Below, piece by piece: positions 15,686 through 23,989 of a DNA stretch of 51,082 nt. The DNA lies in contig QHSU01000091.1 of the NCBI GenBank assembly GCA_003220535.1, positions 1-51,082 of the forward strand. The letters are read 5' to 3'. Numbering within the stretch: position 1 is the first letter of the stretch; every line of letters begins with the position of its first letter. A model generated the notes under the pieces. That model was not told the DNA's origin. It made no database searches and was given only the letters and a program-made list of their open reading frames with translations. This DNA is from Candidatus Rokuibacteriota bacterium (GTDB lineage Bacteria; Methylomirabilota; Methylomirabilia; Rokubacteriales; CSP1-6). A program made the translations under genes and the position numbers.

Positions 15686-16651
15686 GTGGCGAGACTCGAC
15701 CTCACGCTCGCGTGCGGCGACTACGACCGGACGCGCGCGATCCGGACCGGCGAGGTCCAGCCCGACGGCGTCGAGCTGAACGTGGTGACGCTGGCCCCGG
15801 AAGAGATGTTCTACCGGATGGCCCGGTTCCGCGAGTTCGACGTCTCGGAGCTCTCGCTCTCGACCTACACTGTGCTCCGGGGCCGCGGCGAGCCCCTCGT
15901 CGCCGTTCCGGTTTTCCCGTCGTTCAGCTTTCGCCACTCGTCGATCTTCGTGGGTGCCGCGGCCGGGATCACGGCACCCAAGGATCTCATCGGCAAGCGC
16001 GTGGGCGTGCCCAAGTACCACATGACGGCCGCGGTGTGGATCCGCGGGATGCTCGATGATGAATACGGCGTGGCGCCGAAGGACATCCACTGGTTCGAGG
16101 GGGGTGAAGGATCGCTGGTCAAGGAGGTGGATGTGACGCTCCCGCCCGACGTCCGACGGGAGTCGGTCCCGGCCGGCCGGAATCTCGGCGACATGGTGGC
16201 GGCGGGCGAGCTCGACGCCTTCGTGGGCGCCCGCAGGCCGGCGGCATTCGGTGAGCGCGTGCGGAGGCTCTTCCCCGACTTCCGTCGCGCGGAGCGCGCC
16301 TACTACGAAAAGACCGGAATCTTCCCGATCATGCACACGCTGGTCCTGAAAGAAGAGCTGGCGCGGCAGCACCCCTGGCTGCCCCGCAGCCTCTACGACG
16401 CGTTCGTCGAGGCCAAGCGACGTGCCTACCAGCGACTGCAGTTCACCGCGGCGTTGCCGGTGAGTCTCCCGTGGCTCGTCGCCGAAGCCGAGGAGACCAA
16501 GGCGCTGATGGGCGACGATCCGTTCCCCTACGGCGTCGCTCGGAACCGCAAGACGCTGGAGACGCTCGCCGGTTACACCTACGGGCAGGGGCTCGCGCCG
16601 CGCCGGCTCAAGGTCGAGGAGATGTTCTGGGAGTCGACGCTGGCGATCTGA
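15686..16651 (+). CDS. 4,5-dihydroxyphthalate decarboxylase-like / periplasmic-binding-fold protein
   Basis: A 321-residue protein from GTG 15686. It begins LDLTLACGDYDRTRAIRTGE and contains EEMFYRMARFREFDVSELSL and LIGKRVGVPKYHMTAAVWIR, the recognised pattern of 4,5-dihydroxyphthalate decarboxylase (Pht5-type) proteins. These share the type 2 periplasmic-binding fold. No signal peptide is visible, which supports a cytoplasmic enzyme over a transporter component. Because many homologs are annotated only by similarity, the reaction is tentative. Its gene lies 5 nt after the amidohydrolase and is convergent with the next gene. Confidence 0.75.
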   Translation: MARLDLTLACGDYDRTRAIRTGEVQPDGVELNVVTLAPEEMFYRMARFREFDVSELSLSTYTVLRGRGEPLVAVPVFPSFSFRHSSIFVGAAAGITAPKDLIGKRVGVPKYHMTAAVWIRGMLDDEYGVAPKDIHWFEGGEGSLVKEVDVTLPPDVRRESVPAGRNLGDMVAAGELDAFVGARRPAAFGERVRRLFPDFRRAERAYYEKTGIFPIMHTLVLKEELARQHPWLPRSLYDAFVEAKRRAYQRLQFTAALPVSLPWLVAEAEETKALMGDDPFPYGVARNRKTLETLAGYTYGQGLAPRRLKVEEMFWESTLAI

Positions 16652-16666
16652 GCCACGCCTCGGGCG

Positions 16667-17461
16667 CTACCTGGAGAGAATCCAGCCGGAGATCCGATCG
16701 ACCACCTGACGCTCGAGCCCGCTGTAGCCGTGGTGCGCGAAGGCTTCGCACGGATCGCCGCGACTCTCGCCGCCCTTGAAGGCCACCAGTTCTTTCCTCG
16801 GCAAGGGCGCGAGCTTCTGCATCAGGGGCGGCATGTCGCTGAAGAGGCACAATCTGCAGCCGTCCTGCTCGTGATGGACGACGAGAACAGGAATCTTGAG
16901 CTTGGCGAGCTCCATCTCGGGGACTGGGCGCCCCCGGTTGTCCTTGAGAATTGTCGAGGTGAGCACGATCCCGTCCGGCCCGTCTGGGCCAGTGAGCTGC
17001 GTGGCCAGATATGCGGCCGATTGAGTGCCCCGGCTCGTTCCGATGAGCCACACCGGCACCCGGGCCTGTTCCTTGAGCCAGGCGATGACGGCTCTGATAT
17101 CGGCGACATGCTCCCGCGTCTGGCGGAATCCAGACAGATAAGGGTCGTTCTGCCTGTCCGACGGGGCGTCGACGATTGCCACCGCGAGATCTTGCTCGGC
17201 GAACAGCTGGCGCGAGCGGACCAAGAAGTTCCCCGCGCCCCACCGGAGGCTCCCGTTGTCCTGGATTTGAAGGCCGCCATGGCCCCCGGCGAACAGGACC
17301 ACCGCCGCCTTGGGCTGCTGCGGCGTGAGGAGAACGAAGCGCTGCGTCACCCCCGGACGGGTGGGGACGTCGACGACGCGCTGGGCGACTTCGGCGTAGC
17401 CGGCCTGGGCGAAGGAGCCGATCGACAGGACGCATGCGAAGGCTAGGAGTCGCCACCTCAT
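16667..17461 (-). CDS. Secreted alpha/beta-hydrolase
   Basis: A 264-residue protein when started at ATG 17461 (MRWRLLAFACVLSIGSFAQA), which gives a clean signal peptide; a start 10 codons earlier would spoil it. It has the hydrolase features VVLFAGGHGGLQIQ (oxyanion loop), LIGTSRGTQSAAYLA (nucleophile Ser in G-T-S-R-G), VLVVHHEQDGCRLC (Asp region) and FAHHGYSGLE (His). The four cysteines could form disulfides in the periplasm. Substrate unknown. Confidence 0.78.
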   Translation of the reverse strand: MRWRLLAFACVLSIGSFAQAGYAEVAQRVVDVPTRPGVTQRFVLLTPQQPKAAVVLFAGGHGGLQIQDNGSLRWGAGNFLVRSRQLFAEQDLAVAIVDAPSDRQNDPYLSGFRQTREHVADIRAVIAWLKEQARVPVWLIGTSRGTQSAAYLATQLTGPDGPDGIVLTSTILKDNRGRPVPEMELAKLKIPVLVVHHEQDGCRLCLFSDMPPLMQKLAPLPRKELVAFKGGESRGDPCEAFAHHGYSGLERQVVDRISGWILSR

Positions 17462-17665
17462 CGCGGACGATCCGTGCACCACGCCAGCCATACGGTATAC
17501 GGCGCCGACTCAAAAAGACGAACGCTTGTACCAGTGTTGCCAGTCCCGCTACTTGTGCACCGCGTTCTGCGCTCACCTCGAGCCAGACTATGACAATGAG
17601 AAAAATGACACCTGCGCGAACAAATAGCCACGCGTTGATCGGAGCGGACGGTGGCTGCTCTCTGA

Positions 17666-18640
17666 TCAGAGCGCCCTCAGAAACTCGAGGACAGCGGCGT
17701 TGACCTCGGCTGGTCGCTCCTGTTGCGTCCAGTGTCCGCATCCAGGAAGAATGAGCGTCTGCCGCAAGTTCGGGACGAATTGCTTGGCTTCACCGCCGGC
17801 GCACCGGATCGTCGGGATGGAGATAGATGTCCATCGCAATCCCAGCTTCGACACGTCGGCCGCCAGCACGTCGTCTCCCTCAGGTTTGACCCCGCGCTCG
17901 ATCCAGGCGACGAGGTCGTCGAATGCTTGCTCGCGCGCCTCGCCGTCGAAGGCGCAGTGCCCGCCCCACCGGACCGCGCGCTGCACGAGCAGGTTTGACG
18001 TGCGGGCCGCTAGCGTCCGCCGGCGATAGGCCTGCTGCAAGCTGAACGGCACTCGCGCATCGCCGGTCTCGTGGATGGCCAGGACAGGCACGGTGATGCG
18101 ACCGGTCAGCTCCGCGAACACCGGGTCCGACTCGCGCGGCCGCGCACCCGCCGCCGGCGCGAACCGGCGGATCTTCCGGTTCAGCTCGTCCTCGTCCACA
18201 CCGAGCCCAGGATCGATGCGGTACCGGACATGGAGCGTGCTGCCGGCGCGGCCGAGGGGGCCGGTCAGGGGCATGGGGACGAGCATGTTCGGGACGTAGC
18301 GCAGCCGCAGTCCCTGCAGGCGCAGCGGCAGATCGCCACCGAACAGGTGCTTGACCACGCCGTCGAACCGGCGGCCCCGGGCGGTGTAGCTGCCCGGCTC
18401 GCCGAGCGCCGGCAGCCACAGAGCGCTGATCCGGGCCGGAAGCTCCGGCCGGTCCATCGCGTCGAGCAGGAGCACGCCCGCGAAGTACTCCGCGCCGGCC
18501 TTGTACGCGAGGTAGAGGTCCGTGATGCCAACGCCGTCGATCACCCCGCACTCGAGGAGCGCGCCCTGGTAAACGCCAGGGTGCAGCTCCAGCGAGGCGA
18601 TGGCGAAGTGACCACCCATCGACTGGCCGTGGTTCGTCAT
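17666..18640 (-). pseudogene. Chimeric, internally deleted alpha/beta-hydrolase gene
   Basis: The open frame has a good ribosome site (AAGGAG, 6 nt from ATG 18640) but enters the fold directly at the nucleophile elbow, MTNHGQSMGGHFAIASLELH, so the usual 100 or more upstream residues with the oxyanion loop are missing. Residues to about 270 look like one peptidase-like hydrolase, including AIHETGDARVPFS. The last about 55 residues switch to an epoxide-hydrolase-like end: SISIPTIRCAGGE joined to VPNLRQTLILPGCGHWTQQE, where the usual intervening segment is absent. I infer at least two deletions that joined two hydrolase genes in frame. It might still be translated, but a working enzyme seems unlikely. 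Confidence 0.6.
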
Positions 18641-18809
18641 GTGCTCTCCTTCGTCTGCCCAATGCGCAGCTTCAGCGGCCCAGGCGCGCAGCCAGGATCG
18701 TAGAACTTCCGCGCTGTTGCGGAAGACGTCGTGGATCCCTCGCCAGGATAGCTTGCGAGGCGTCGCGGTATATCGCCTGTTCCGCCCACTACCGGGGCTG
18801 CCGCGGCGC

Positions 18810-19093
18810 TTAAGTCATGTTGAAGGCGAGGGGACCAGACTCCTGGGCGCCGGCGCCGAGGCGCACGACCTTTCCGTCCTTGATGACCCACGCGAGCTCG
18901 CCTCCGCCCTGGAGCACGCGGATGTCCGCGAGCGGATCGCGCTTGAGGACGATGATGTCCGCCAGCCTGCCCGACTCGAGCACGCCCACGTCGCACTCGA
19001 GCCCGACGGCGAAGGCGTTGGTGCGGGTGGCCGACCGGATCCGTCGATCAGCGTTCCGTTGCGGATGACGAGCGTGCGGACGCCACTAGACAC
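18810..19093 (-). pseudogene. Amidohydrolase gene reduced to its two ends
   Basis: From the GTG at 19093 the first 20 residues read SGVRTLVIRNGTLIDGSGRP, the standard opening of imidazolonepropionase-like amidohydrolases. About 60 nt in, the matching frame shifts, and a second frame reads TRTNAFAVGLECDVGVLESG, then RLADIIVLKRDPLADIRVL, then an end at TAA 18810; this is the standard C-terminus of the same family. The middle, normally about 300 residues with all metal ligands, is gone. The start overlaps the end of the alcohol dehydrogenase gene by 8 nt, so it was the second gene of that operon. Confidence 0.8.
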
Positions 19094-20150
19094 GGATCAC
19101 GACCTTGAGCGCGTTGTCGGTGCGCTCCGTGTAGGTGCGGAACGCGTCGTTGATCTGGTCGAGCCTGAAGTGGTGGGTAATGATCGGGTCGGCCAGGATC
19201 TTGCCGGCGCTCATGAGCGCCAGCGAGCGCCCGCAGTTCATCCCGCCCTCGCCGCGCGCCGCGTAGATGCGCACGTTGGAGCGCACCGCCAGGTTCATGT
19301 CGACCTGGACCGGGCCGCTGTACCACGCGACCACGCCGATGCGCCCGCCGCGCTTGACGTTCTCGAGCGCCTCCTGCATCGAGGTGGGCCCGCCCGCGCA
19401 CTCCAGCACCGAGTCGGCGCCGTGCCCACCCGTGATCTCGCGCACGCGCTCCGCGAGGCTTTCATTGCGGACGTTGATCGTGAAGTCGGCGCCCAGGCGC
19501 TTCCCGATCGCGAGCCGCGACTCGCGGGTGCCGGCGAGGATGACGCGCGCGGCGCCGAGGGCCTTGCAGAGCTGGACGGCGATGAGCCCGATAGGGCCCG
19601 GGCCCTGCACGAGGACCGTCTCGCCCGCCACATAACCGCCCATCAGGTCGATGGCCCAGAGGGGCGAAGCCGCCGTCGTCACCATGCAGGCCTGCTCGAA
19701 GGTGAGGTTCTCGGGCAGCCGATAGAGGGTGTTGATGTGGTTGACGGCGTACTCGGCGAAGCCGCCGTCGCAGGTGAGGCCCTTCGCGCGGTGGCCCTTC
19801 GACACGTCGCCATAGTTCAGGCAGGACGTGTACCAGCCCTTGATGCAGTTCTCGCAGCGCTCGCAGCCCTTGTGGACCTCCACCGCCACGCGGTCGCCCA
19901 CCCGGAACTCGTCGACGCCGGGCCCCAGGGCCGCGACAGTGCCCGCGTACTCGTGGCCCATCACGAACTGCCCGGCGGGCTGGCCCTGGAGCGTGCGGTG
20001 CAGCACCTTCACGTCCGTGCCGCAGATCGACGCGACCTCGATCTTCAGCAGCGCCTCACCCAGCCCCGGCTCGGGCCTGGGCCAGGCCTCGACGCGCATG
20101 TCGTCGGCGCCGTGGAGGACGACCGCCTTCATGGTGGCGGACTGCGGCAT
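19086..20150 (-). CDS. Zinc-dependent alcohol dehydrogenase (threonine/sorbitol dehydrogenase-like)
   Basis: A 354-residue medium-chain dehydrogenase; ATG 20150 follows GGGAGG. Catalytic zinc ligands are present in SICGTDVKVLH and FVMGHEYAGTV. The structural zinc site has four Cys in KGCERCENCIKGWYTSC. The NAD(P) fold is marked by VLVQGPGPIGLIAVQLCKAL (GxGxxG). It oxidises an alcohol or polyol in the cytoplasm; the substrate is not determined. It is divergent from an alpha/beta-hydrolase gene, with only 52 bp between the starts. Confidence 0.88.
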   Translation of the reverse strand: MPQSATMKAVVLHGADDMRVEAWPRPEPGLGEALLKIEVASICGTDVKVLHRTLQGQPAGQFVMGHEYAGTVAALGPGVDEFRVGDRVAVEVHKGCERCENCIKGWYTSCLNYGDVSKGHRAKGLTCDGGFAEYAVNHINTLYRLPENLTFEQACMVTTAASPLWAIDLMGGYVAGETVLVQGPGPIGLIAVQLCKALGAARVILAGTRESRLAIGKRLGADFTINVRNESLAERVREITGGHGADSVLECAGGPTSMQEALENVKRGGRIGVVAWYSGPVQVDMNLAVRSNVRIYAARGEGGMNCGRSLALMSAGKILADPIITHHFRLDQINDAFRTYTERTDNALKVVIRV

Positions 20151-20202
20151 GGGAACCTCCCTCCCGCCTGGACGGTATCATAGGGCACAAAGGACATCTC
20201 CC

Positions 20203-21120
20203 ATGACCGCCGAGCCCAGCATCGTCGGACGCGAGCACTGGACCACGAAGGGCGACGTTCGCCTCTTCCTCTGGGAAAAAGCGGCGGGCTCGTCGCCGGG
20301 CCCGCGCGGCACGATCCTCTTCGTCCACGGCTCGTCGATGGCCTCGACGCCCACCTTCGACCTCCAGGTGCCCGGTCGCCCGGACTCGTCGGCCATGGAC
20401 TACTTCGCCCGACTCGGGTACGACACCTGGTGCGTGGACATGGAGGGCTACGGGCGCTCCGACAAGCGTCGGGCCATCAACTCGAACATCGCCAACGGCG
20501 CCGACGACCTCGAGGTGGCCACGGACTACATCAAGCGGACCCGCGGGGTCGAGTCGTTCTTCACGTACGGCGTCTCGTCCGGCGCGCTTCGGGCGGCTCT
20601 CTTCGCCGAGCGCCACCCGGAGCGCGTCCGGCGGCTGGCCCTCGACGCGTTCGTCTGGACCGGGCGGGGGAGCCCGACGCTGGCCGATCGCCGCAAGCGC
20701 CTGCCCGAGTACGAGAGCAAGAACCGCCGCCCCATCGATCAGGCGTTCGTGCGCAGTATCTTCACCCGGGACCACCCGGGGACCGCCGACGACGAGGTGG
20801 TCGCGGCGTTCGCCGACGCGATCCTGGCGCTGGACGACTCGGTACCGACCGGCACCTACGTCGACATGTGCGCGAACCTTCCGGTCGTGGATCCCGCGCG
20901 GATCACGATCCCGACGCTCATCCTGCGCGGCGAGTACGACGGGATCGCGAGCGTCGAGGACCTCGTCGAGTTCTTTGCGCGGCTGCCGAACCCGGACAAG
21001 CAGTTCGCCGTCATGCCGGGCATCGCCCACGCGAGCTTTCAGCAGAAGAACTTCCGCATTCCGTACCACATCCTGCACGGCTTCTTCAGCCAACCCGCGC
21101 CCGTGTACCGGGGCGCGTGA
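20203..21120 (+). CDS. Alpha/beta-fold hydrolase
   Basis: A 305-residue protein starting at ATG 20203 after AAAGGA. Fold markers: ILFVHGSSMASTP (oxyanion), WCVDMEGYGRSD, FFTYGVSSGALRAALFAERH (nucleophile Ser in G-V-S-S-G), TLILRGEYDGIAS (Asp) and PGIAHASFQQKN (His). The three catalytic residues are all in place, so it is probably active on an ester, amide or C-C bond. No signal peptide. A solute-binding protein gene follows after 12 nt, so uptake and hydrolysis of one compound is plausible. Confidence 0.82.
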   Translation: MTAEPSIVGREHWTTKGDVRLFLWEKAAGSSPGPRGTILFVHGSSMASTPTFDLQVPGRPDSSAMDYFARLGYDTWCVDMEGYGRSDKRRAINSNIANGADDLEVATDYIKRTRGVESFFTYGVSSGALRAALFAERHPERVRRLALDAFVWTGRGSPTLADRRKRLPEYESKNRRPIDQAFVRSIFTRDHPGTADDEVVAAFADAILALDDSVPTGTYVDMCANLPVVDPARITIPTLILRGEYDGIASVEDLVEFFARLPNPDKQFAVMPGIAHASFQQKNFRIPYHILHGFFSQPAPVYRGA

Positions 21121-21132
21121 CGGGAGGACCGC

Positions 21133-22152
21133 GTGAACGGAGCGACCTTCGCCGCCTGCCTCGCGCTGCTCGTGCTGGCCGCGCCCGCCGCGGCCCAGAC
21201 AGTGGCCTTCACACCCGACCCCGTCGACATGGCCGCCGCCAAGCGAGAGGGCGCAGTCACCTGGTATACGTCGACACCGATCGGCACCGCCCAGAAGATC
21301 GCCAATCTGTTCCAGGCCGAGACGGGGATCAAGGTGGAGTTGTTCCGCTCCGGCGGCTCTGCCGTGCTGCGCCGCTTCATGCAGGAGATCGACGCGCGTC
21401 GGGTCATCGCCGACGTGATGACGATCTCGGACCCGGCCGAGGTCATCACCCTGATCAAGCGCGATCTCCTCGTTCCCTTCCGGCCGCGGCACTTCGACAA
21501 GATCCGCGACGAGGTGAAGCACCCGAAGGGCTATCACGTCGCCCAGCGCGTGAACCTGGTCGGCATCATCGTGCGCACGGACAAGGACGTGCCGCTGCCG
21601 TTGAACTGGACGGACCTCGTCGACCCGAAATACAAGGGGCTGCTGGTGATGCCCGACCCGTCCTATACCGCGATCCAGCTCATGGTGGTCGGGACGCTCT
21701 CGCGGAAGTACGGCTGGGCGTTCTACGAGAAGCTCCGCACCAACCGGATCATGATCGTGCAGAGCCACCAGCAGGTGTCGGAGACACTCACGCGCGGCGA
21801 GCGGCTGATCGCGGCGGAGGGCGCTGATCAGTACTCGTGGCTCGATCGCAAGGCCGGGCACAAGATCCAGACGATCTGGCCGGCGGACGGGGCGTTCGCC
21901 ATCGCCGCGCCGACTGTGGTGATCAAGGGCGCGCCGCATCCCAACGCGGCCAAGGCGCTCGCCGAGTTCATGATCGGCGACGCCGTGCAGAAGCTCCTGC
22001 CGGGCGAAGGGATCTACGCCGGCCGGTCCGATGTCGAGCCGCCGGCGGGGAATCCGCCGCTCGCGCAGATCAAGCTCGTCCCCATCGACTACGTTCAGAT
22101 CGAGAAGGACGCGAAGGGCCTCAAGACCCGGTTCAACGAGATCTATCAGTAG
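21133..22152 (+). CDS. ABC transporter solute-binding protein, Fe3+-type family
   Basis: A 339-residue protein, GTG start at 21133 behind GGGAGG. The leader NGATFAACLALLVLAAPAAA is a signal peptide cut before QT. The mature start, AAKREGAVTWYTSTP, then IANLFQAETGIKVELFRSGG and RGERLIAAEGADQYSWLD, are typical of the ferric-iron/2-aminoethylphosphonate/small-molecule SBP group. No permease lies beside it; the FbpB-type permease and ATPase at 9.9-13.2 kb are the right class and may be its partners. The ligand is unknown; adjacent hydrolase suggests an organic compound rather than iron. Confidence 0.83.
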   Translation: MNGATFAACLALLVLAAPAAAQTVAFTPDPVDMAAAKREGAVTWYTSTPIGTAQKIANLFQAETGIKVELFRSGGSAVLRRFMQEIDARRVIADVMTISDPAEVITLIKRDLLVPFRPRHFDKIRDEVKHPKGYHVAQRVNLVGIIVRTDKDVPLPLNWTDLVDPKYKGLLVMPDPSYTAIQLMVVGTLSRKYGWAFYEKLRTNRIMIVQSHQQVSETLTRGERLIAAEGADQYSWLDRKAGHKIQTIWPADGAFAIAAPTVVIKGAPHPNAAKALAEFMIGDAVQKLLPGEGIYAGRSDVEPPAGNPPLAQIKLVPIDYVQIEKDAKGLKTRFNEIYQ

Positions 22153-22175
22153 GGGGGCGGCGCGCGCCGCCCCCC
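22152..22175. terminator. Perfect 10-bp hairpin between convergent genes
   Basis: A 24-nt perfect palindrome: ten bases GGGGGGCGGC, loop GCGC, and their complement. It begins at the last base of the binding-protein stop codon and ends 9 nt before the cyclase stop. There is no T-run, but the location between converging genes fits a bidirectional terminator. Confidence 0.6.
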
Positions 22176-22184
22176 TCGTCGGCG

Positions 22185-23142
22185 TCAGCGTACGGCGATC
22201 GGCGCGACGCTCGAGCCTGTGAAGCCCTGCAGCTTCAGCGGCTGCATCATGAAGGCGAACTCGTGCACGCGCTTGGCCGCGAGAACGTCGAGCTTCAGGT
22301 TCTCCAGCAGGTGGATCCCGTTGACCACGAGCATGATCTGGTGGACGGGCAGCGAGATCTGAGGATCCGGGTTCGGCGAGACTTCGACCGGCGGCGTGTC
22401 CGCCCCGACCAGCATCGGATCCTGCTTCGCGAGCCACTCGGCCGCCTGGACGCCGATGCCGGGGTTGCCCTTCATGTAGCGGGCGTTGTCCTTCGCCCAC
22501 AGCTTGCCCCAACCCGAGTGGATGATCACCGCGTCGCCGGGCTGCAGCTTCTGGTTCTGGCGCTGGAGCGCTTGCTCGAGGTCCGCCACGGTGATCTCGT
22601 ACGTGTCGGGCAGCATGTCGACGCCCTTCAACGCGGCGACGTCGATCAGCACCCCGCGCGTGATCAGCGTGCCCACCTTCTCGATGCCGACCTTGTTGAA
22701 GCCGGTGCGGGTGGCGATGTCGTCCAGCTTGTAGCAGTTGTAGACCTTGTCTTCGATGGTCTGGTGGGCGAAACCGTCGAGCTGAGTGCCCACCTGGCCG
22801 ATCTCGCTGAGGAGCACCTCTTCATTGCTGCCCCGGCGATTCGACGGCTGGTTCATGAACGTGCGCTTGGTGTGCACGTCGAAGCGCCGCGTCGAGGAAA
22901 TCGGCATCGCCGAGTTGAGGACGTGGCCGAGCTCGATGACCTCTCCGGTGCGGACCAGCCGCACGGCTTTGAGCACCGATTCGGGCTTCATGTGGTTGCC
23001 GGATCCCCGCTCGTCGGTCGCCCCCCCACTTCGATGGGCACCGTTGGCCGTCGGCGGGCGGTCGCCAGGACGGGCCCTGGGCGGCCGCGGTCGACAGTCC
23101 AAGCGCGACAATCACAGCGGCGCCGATGACGATGTTTCGCAT
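22185..23142 (-). pseudogene. Secreted cyclase-family protein with a frameshift in a G7 tract
   Basis: The gene has a strong start at 23142 (GGAGG, then MRNIVIGAAVIVALGLSTAA, a signal peptide). That frame reads on to PPADGQRCPSKWG and then loses sense at a run of seven G (plus-strand C at 23021-23027). The next frame continues at once with ATDERGSGNHMKPESVLKAV and through a full cyclase domain (kynurenine formamidase-like), including GTQLDGFAHQ and AVIIHSGWGKLW, to the stop at 22185. Removing one G restores a single protein of about 318 residues. It is either an assembly error, a recent mutation or a slippery site. The domain contains the usual Asp/His metal-site region, with Gln in place of one His. 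Confidence 0.8.
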
Positions 23143-23182
23143 GGTGCCTCCTTCGAGTGGGCTTGTGGTTACCGCGCGAGCT

Positions 23183-23938
23183 TCACGCGATCTTGATGAT
23201 GCCCGGCTCGACGGGTTTGAACCGTTCGGCGACCTGCGGGTCGTGGCCGGCGACGATCAGCTTCGCCGAGCCCGCGAGTGTGTCGATCGTCTCGAAGGCC
23301 GTGAGCATCTCCGGCAAATTCGTGATGATCTGGACCGGCTGTCGGGTCTCGACGTTGTGGTAGAAGTGCGAGGCGTCGGAGGTGAGGACGACGGTGCCGC
23401 GCCTGGTCTCGACGGTGACGATCTGGAGCCCGGCGGTGTGGCCGCCGACGCGGTGGACGCGAATGCCGGGCCACACCTCGTGATCGCCCTCGACGATCCG
23501 GATCTTGTTCGCGTAGTTCAAGGTCACCAGTCGTGCCAGGGCGTCGACGTTGGCGGAGCCACGAAATGCCGGAGTCCGGCCGAAGGGCCCCGTCCAGAAC
23601 GCCACCTCCTCCCCCTGGATCCAGAACTCCGCGTTCGGGAACAGGCTGTGGCCAGCCCAGTGGTCGTAGTGCAGGTGAGTGATGAGCGAGATCGGAACGT
23701 CGCTGGCCTTGATCCCCGCGCGCTCGACCATTGCCGCAGGGCTCACATAGTTGCGGATGCCCCGCGTGCGCGCGTCGTCGTCGAGAAACCCGGTGTCCAC
23801 CAGGAGCGGGTGGGGACCACCGAGGATCAGCCACACGAAATAGTCGAGCGTGAGCTTCTCGTGCGAGGACTCGCGGTAGAAGAACTGGCATTTCGTCGTG
23901 TCCCGCTCGCCGTACTTGAGCGCAAAGACTTCGTACAT
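23183..23938 (-). CDS. N-acyl-homoserine-lactonase-like metallo-beta-lactamase-fold hydrolase
   Basis: A 251-residue protein; ATG 23938 follows GGAGGGA. The dinuclear zinc motif is THLHYDHWAGH (HxHxDH). Further ligands are in RVGGHTAGLQIV and VLTSDASHFYHN, and IVAGHDPQV near the end. This matches the AiiA-type lactonase branch. No signal peptide, so it is cytoplasmic. It may open a lactone ring in catabolism rather than quench signalling. It is 40 nt upstream of the cyclase-family gene on the same strand; both are ring or amide hydrolases, suggesting a joint pathway. Confidence 0.83.
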   Translation of the reverse strand: MYEVFALKYGERDTTKCQFFYRESSHEKLTLDYFVWLILGGPHPLLVDTGFLDDDARTRGIRNYVSPAAMVERAGIKASDVPISLITHLHYDHWAGHSLFPNAEFWIQGEEVAFWTGPFGRTPAFRGSANVDALARLVTLNYANKIRIVEGDHEVWPGIRVHRVGGHTAGLQIVTVETRRGTVVLTSDASHFYHNVETRQPVQIITNLPEMLTAFETIDTLAGSAKLIVAGHDPQVAERFKPVEPGIIKIA

Positions 23939-23989
23939 GGCTGATCTCCCTCCTGGCGGGCAACTGTACTATGATCCAGTGGCCCTGAT

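Noticed and set aside
16608..17741. A long minus-strand frame with a hydrophobic stretch near 17.6 kb
   Set aside because: Most of it shadows the secreted hydrolase. The hydrophobic part lies in the 204-bp gap at 17462-17665 and could be a membrane-protein remnant, but no family or ribosome site supports it.
18639..20183. A 514-codon plus-strand frame across the alcohol dehydrogenase region
   Set aside because: It is antisense to a zinc dehydrogenase with all metal ligands in place, and its composition is that of a shadow.
20056..22512. An 818-codon minus-strand frame opposite the hydrolase and solute-binding protein
   Set aside because: Antisense to two genes with clear catalytic or signal features; no recognisable domains.
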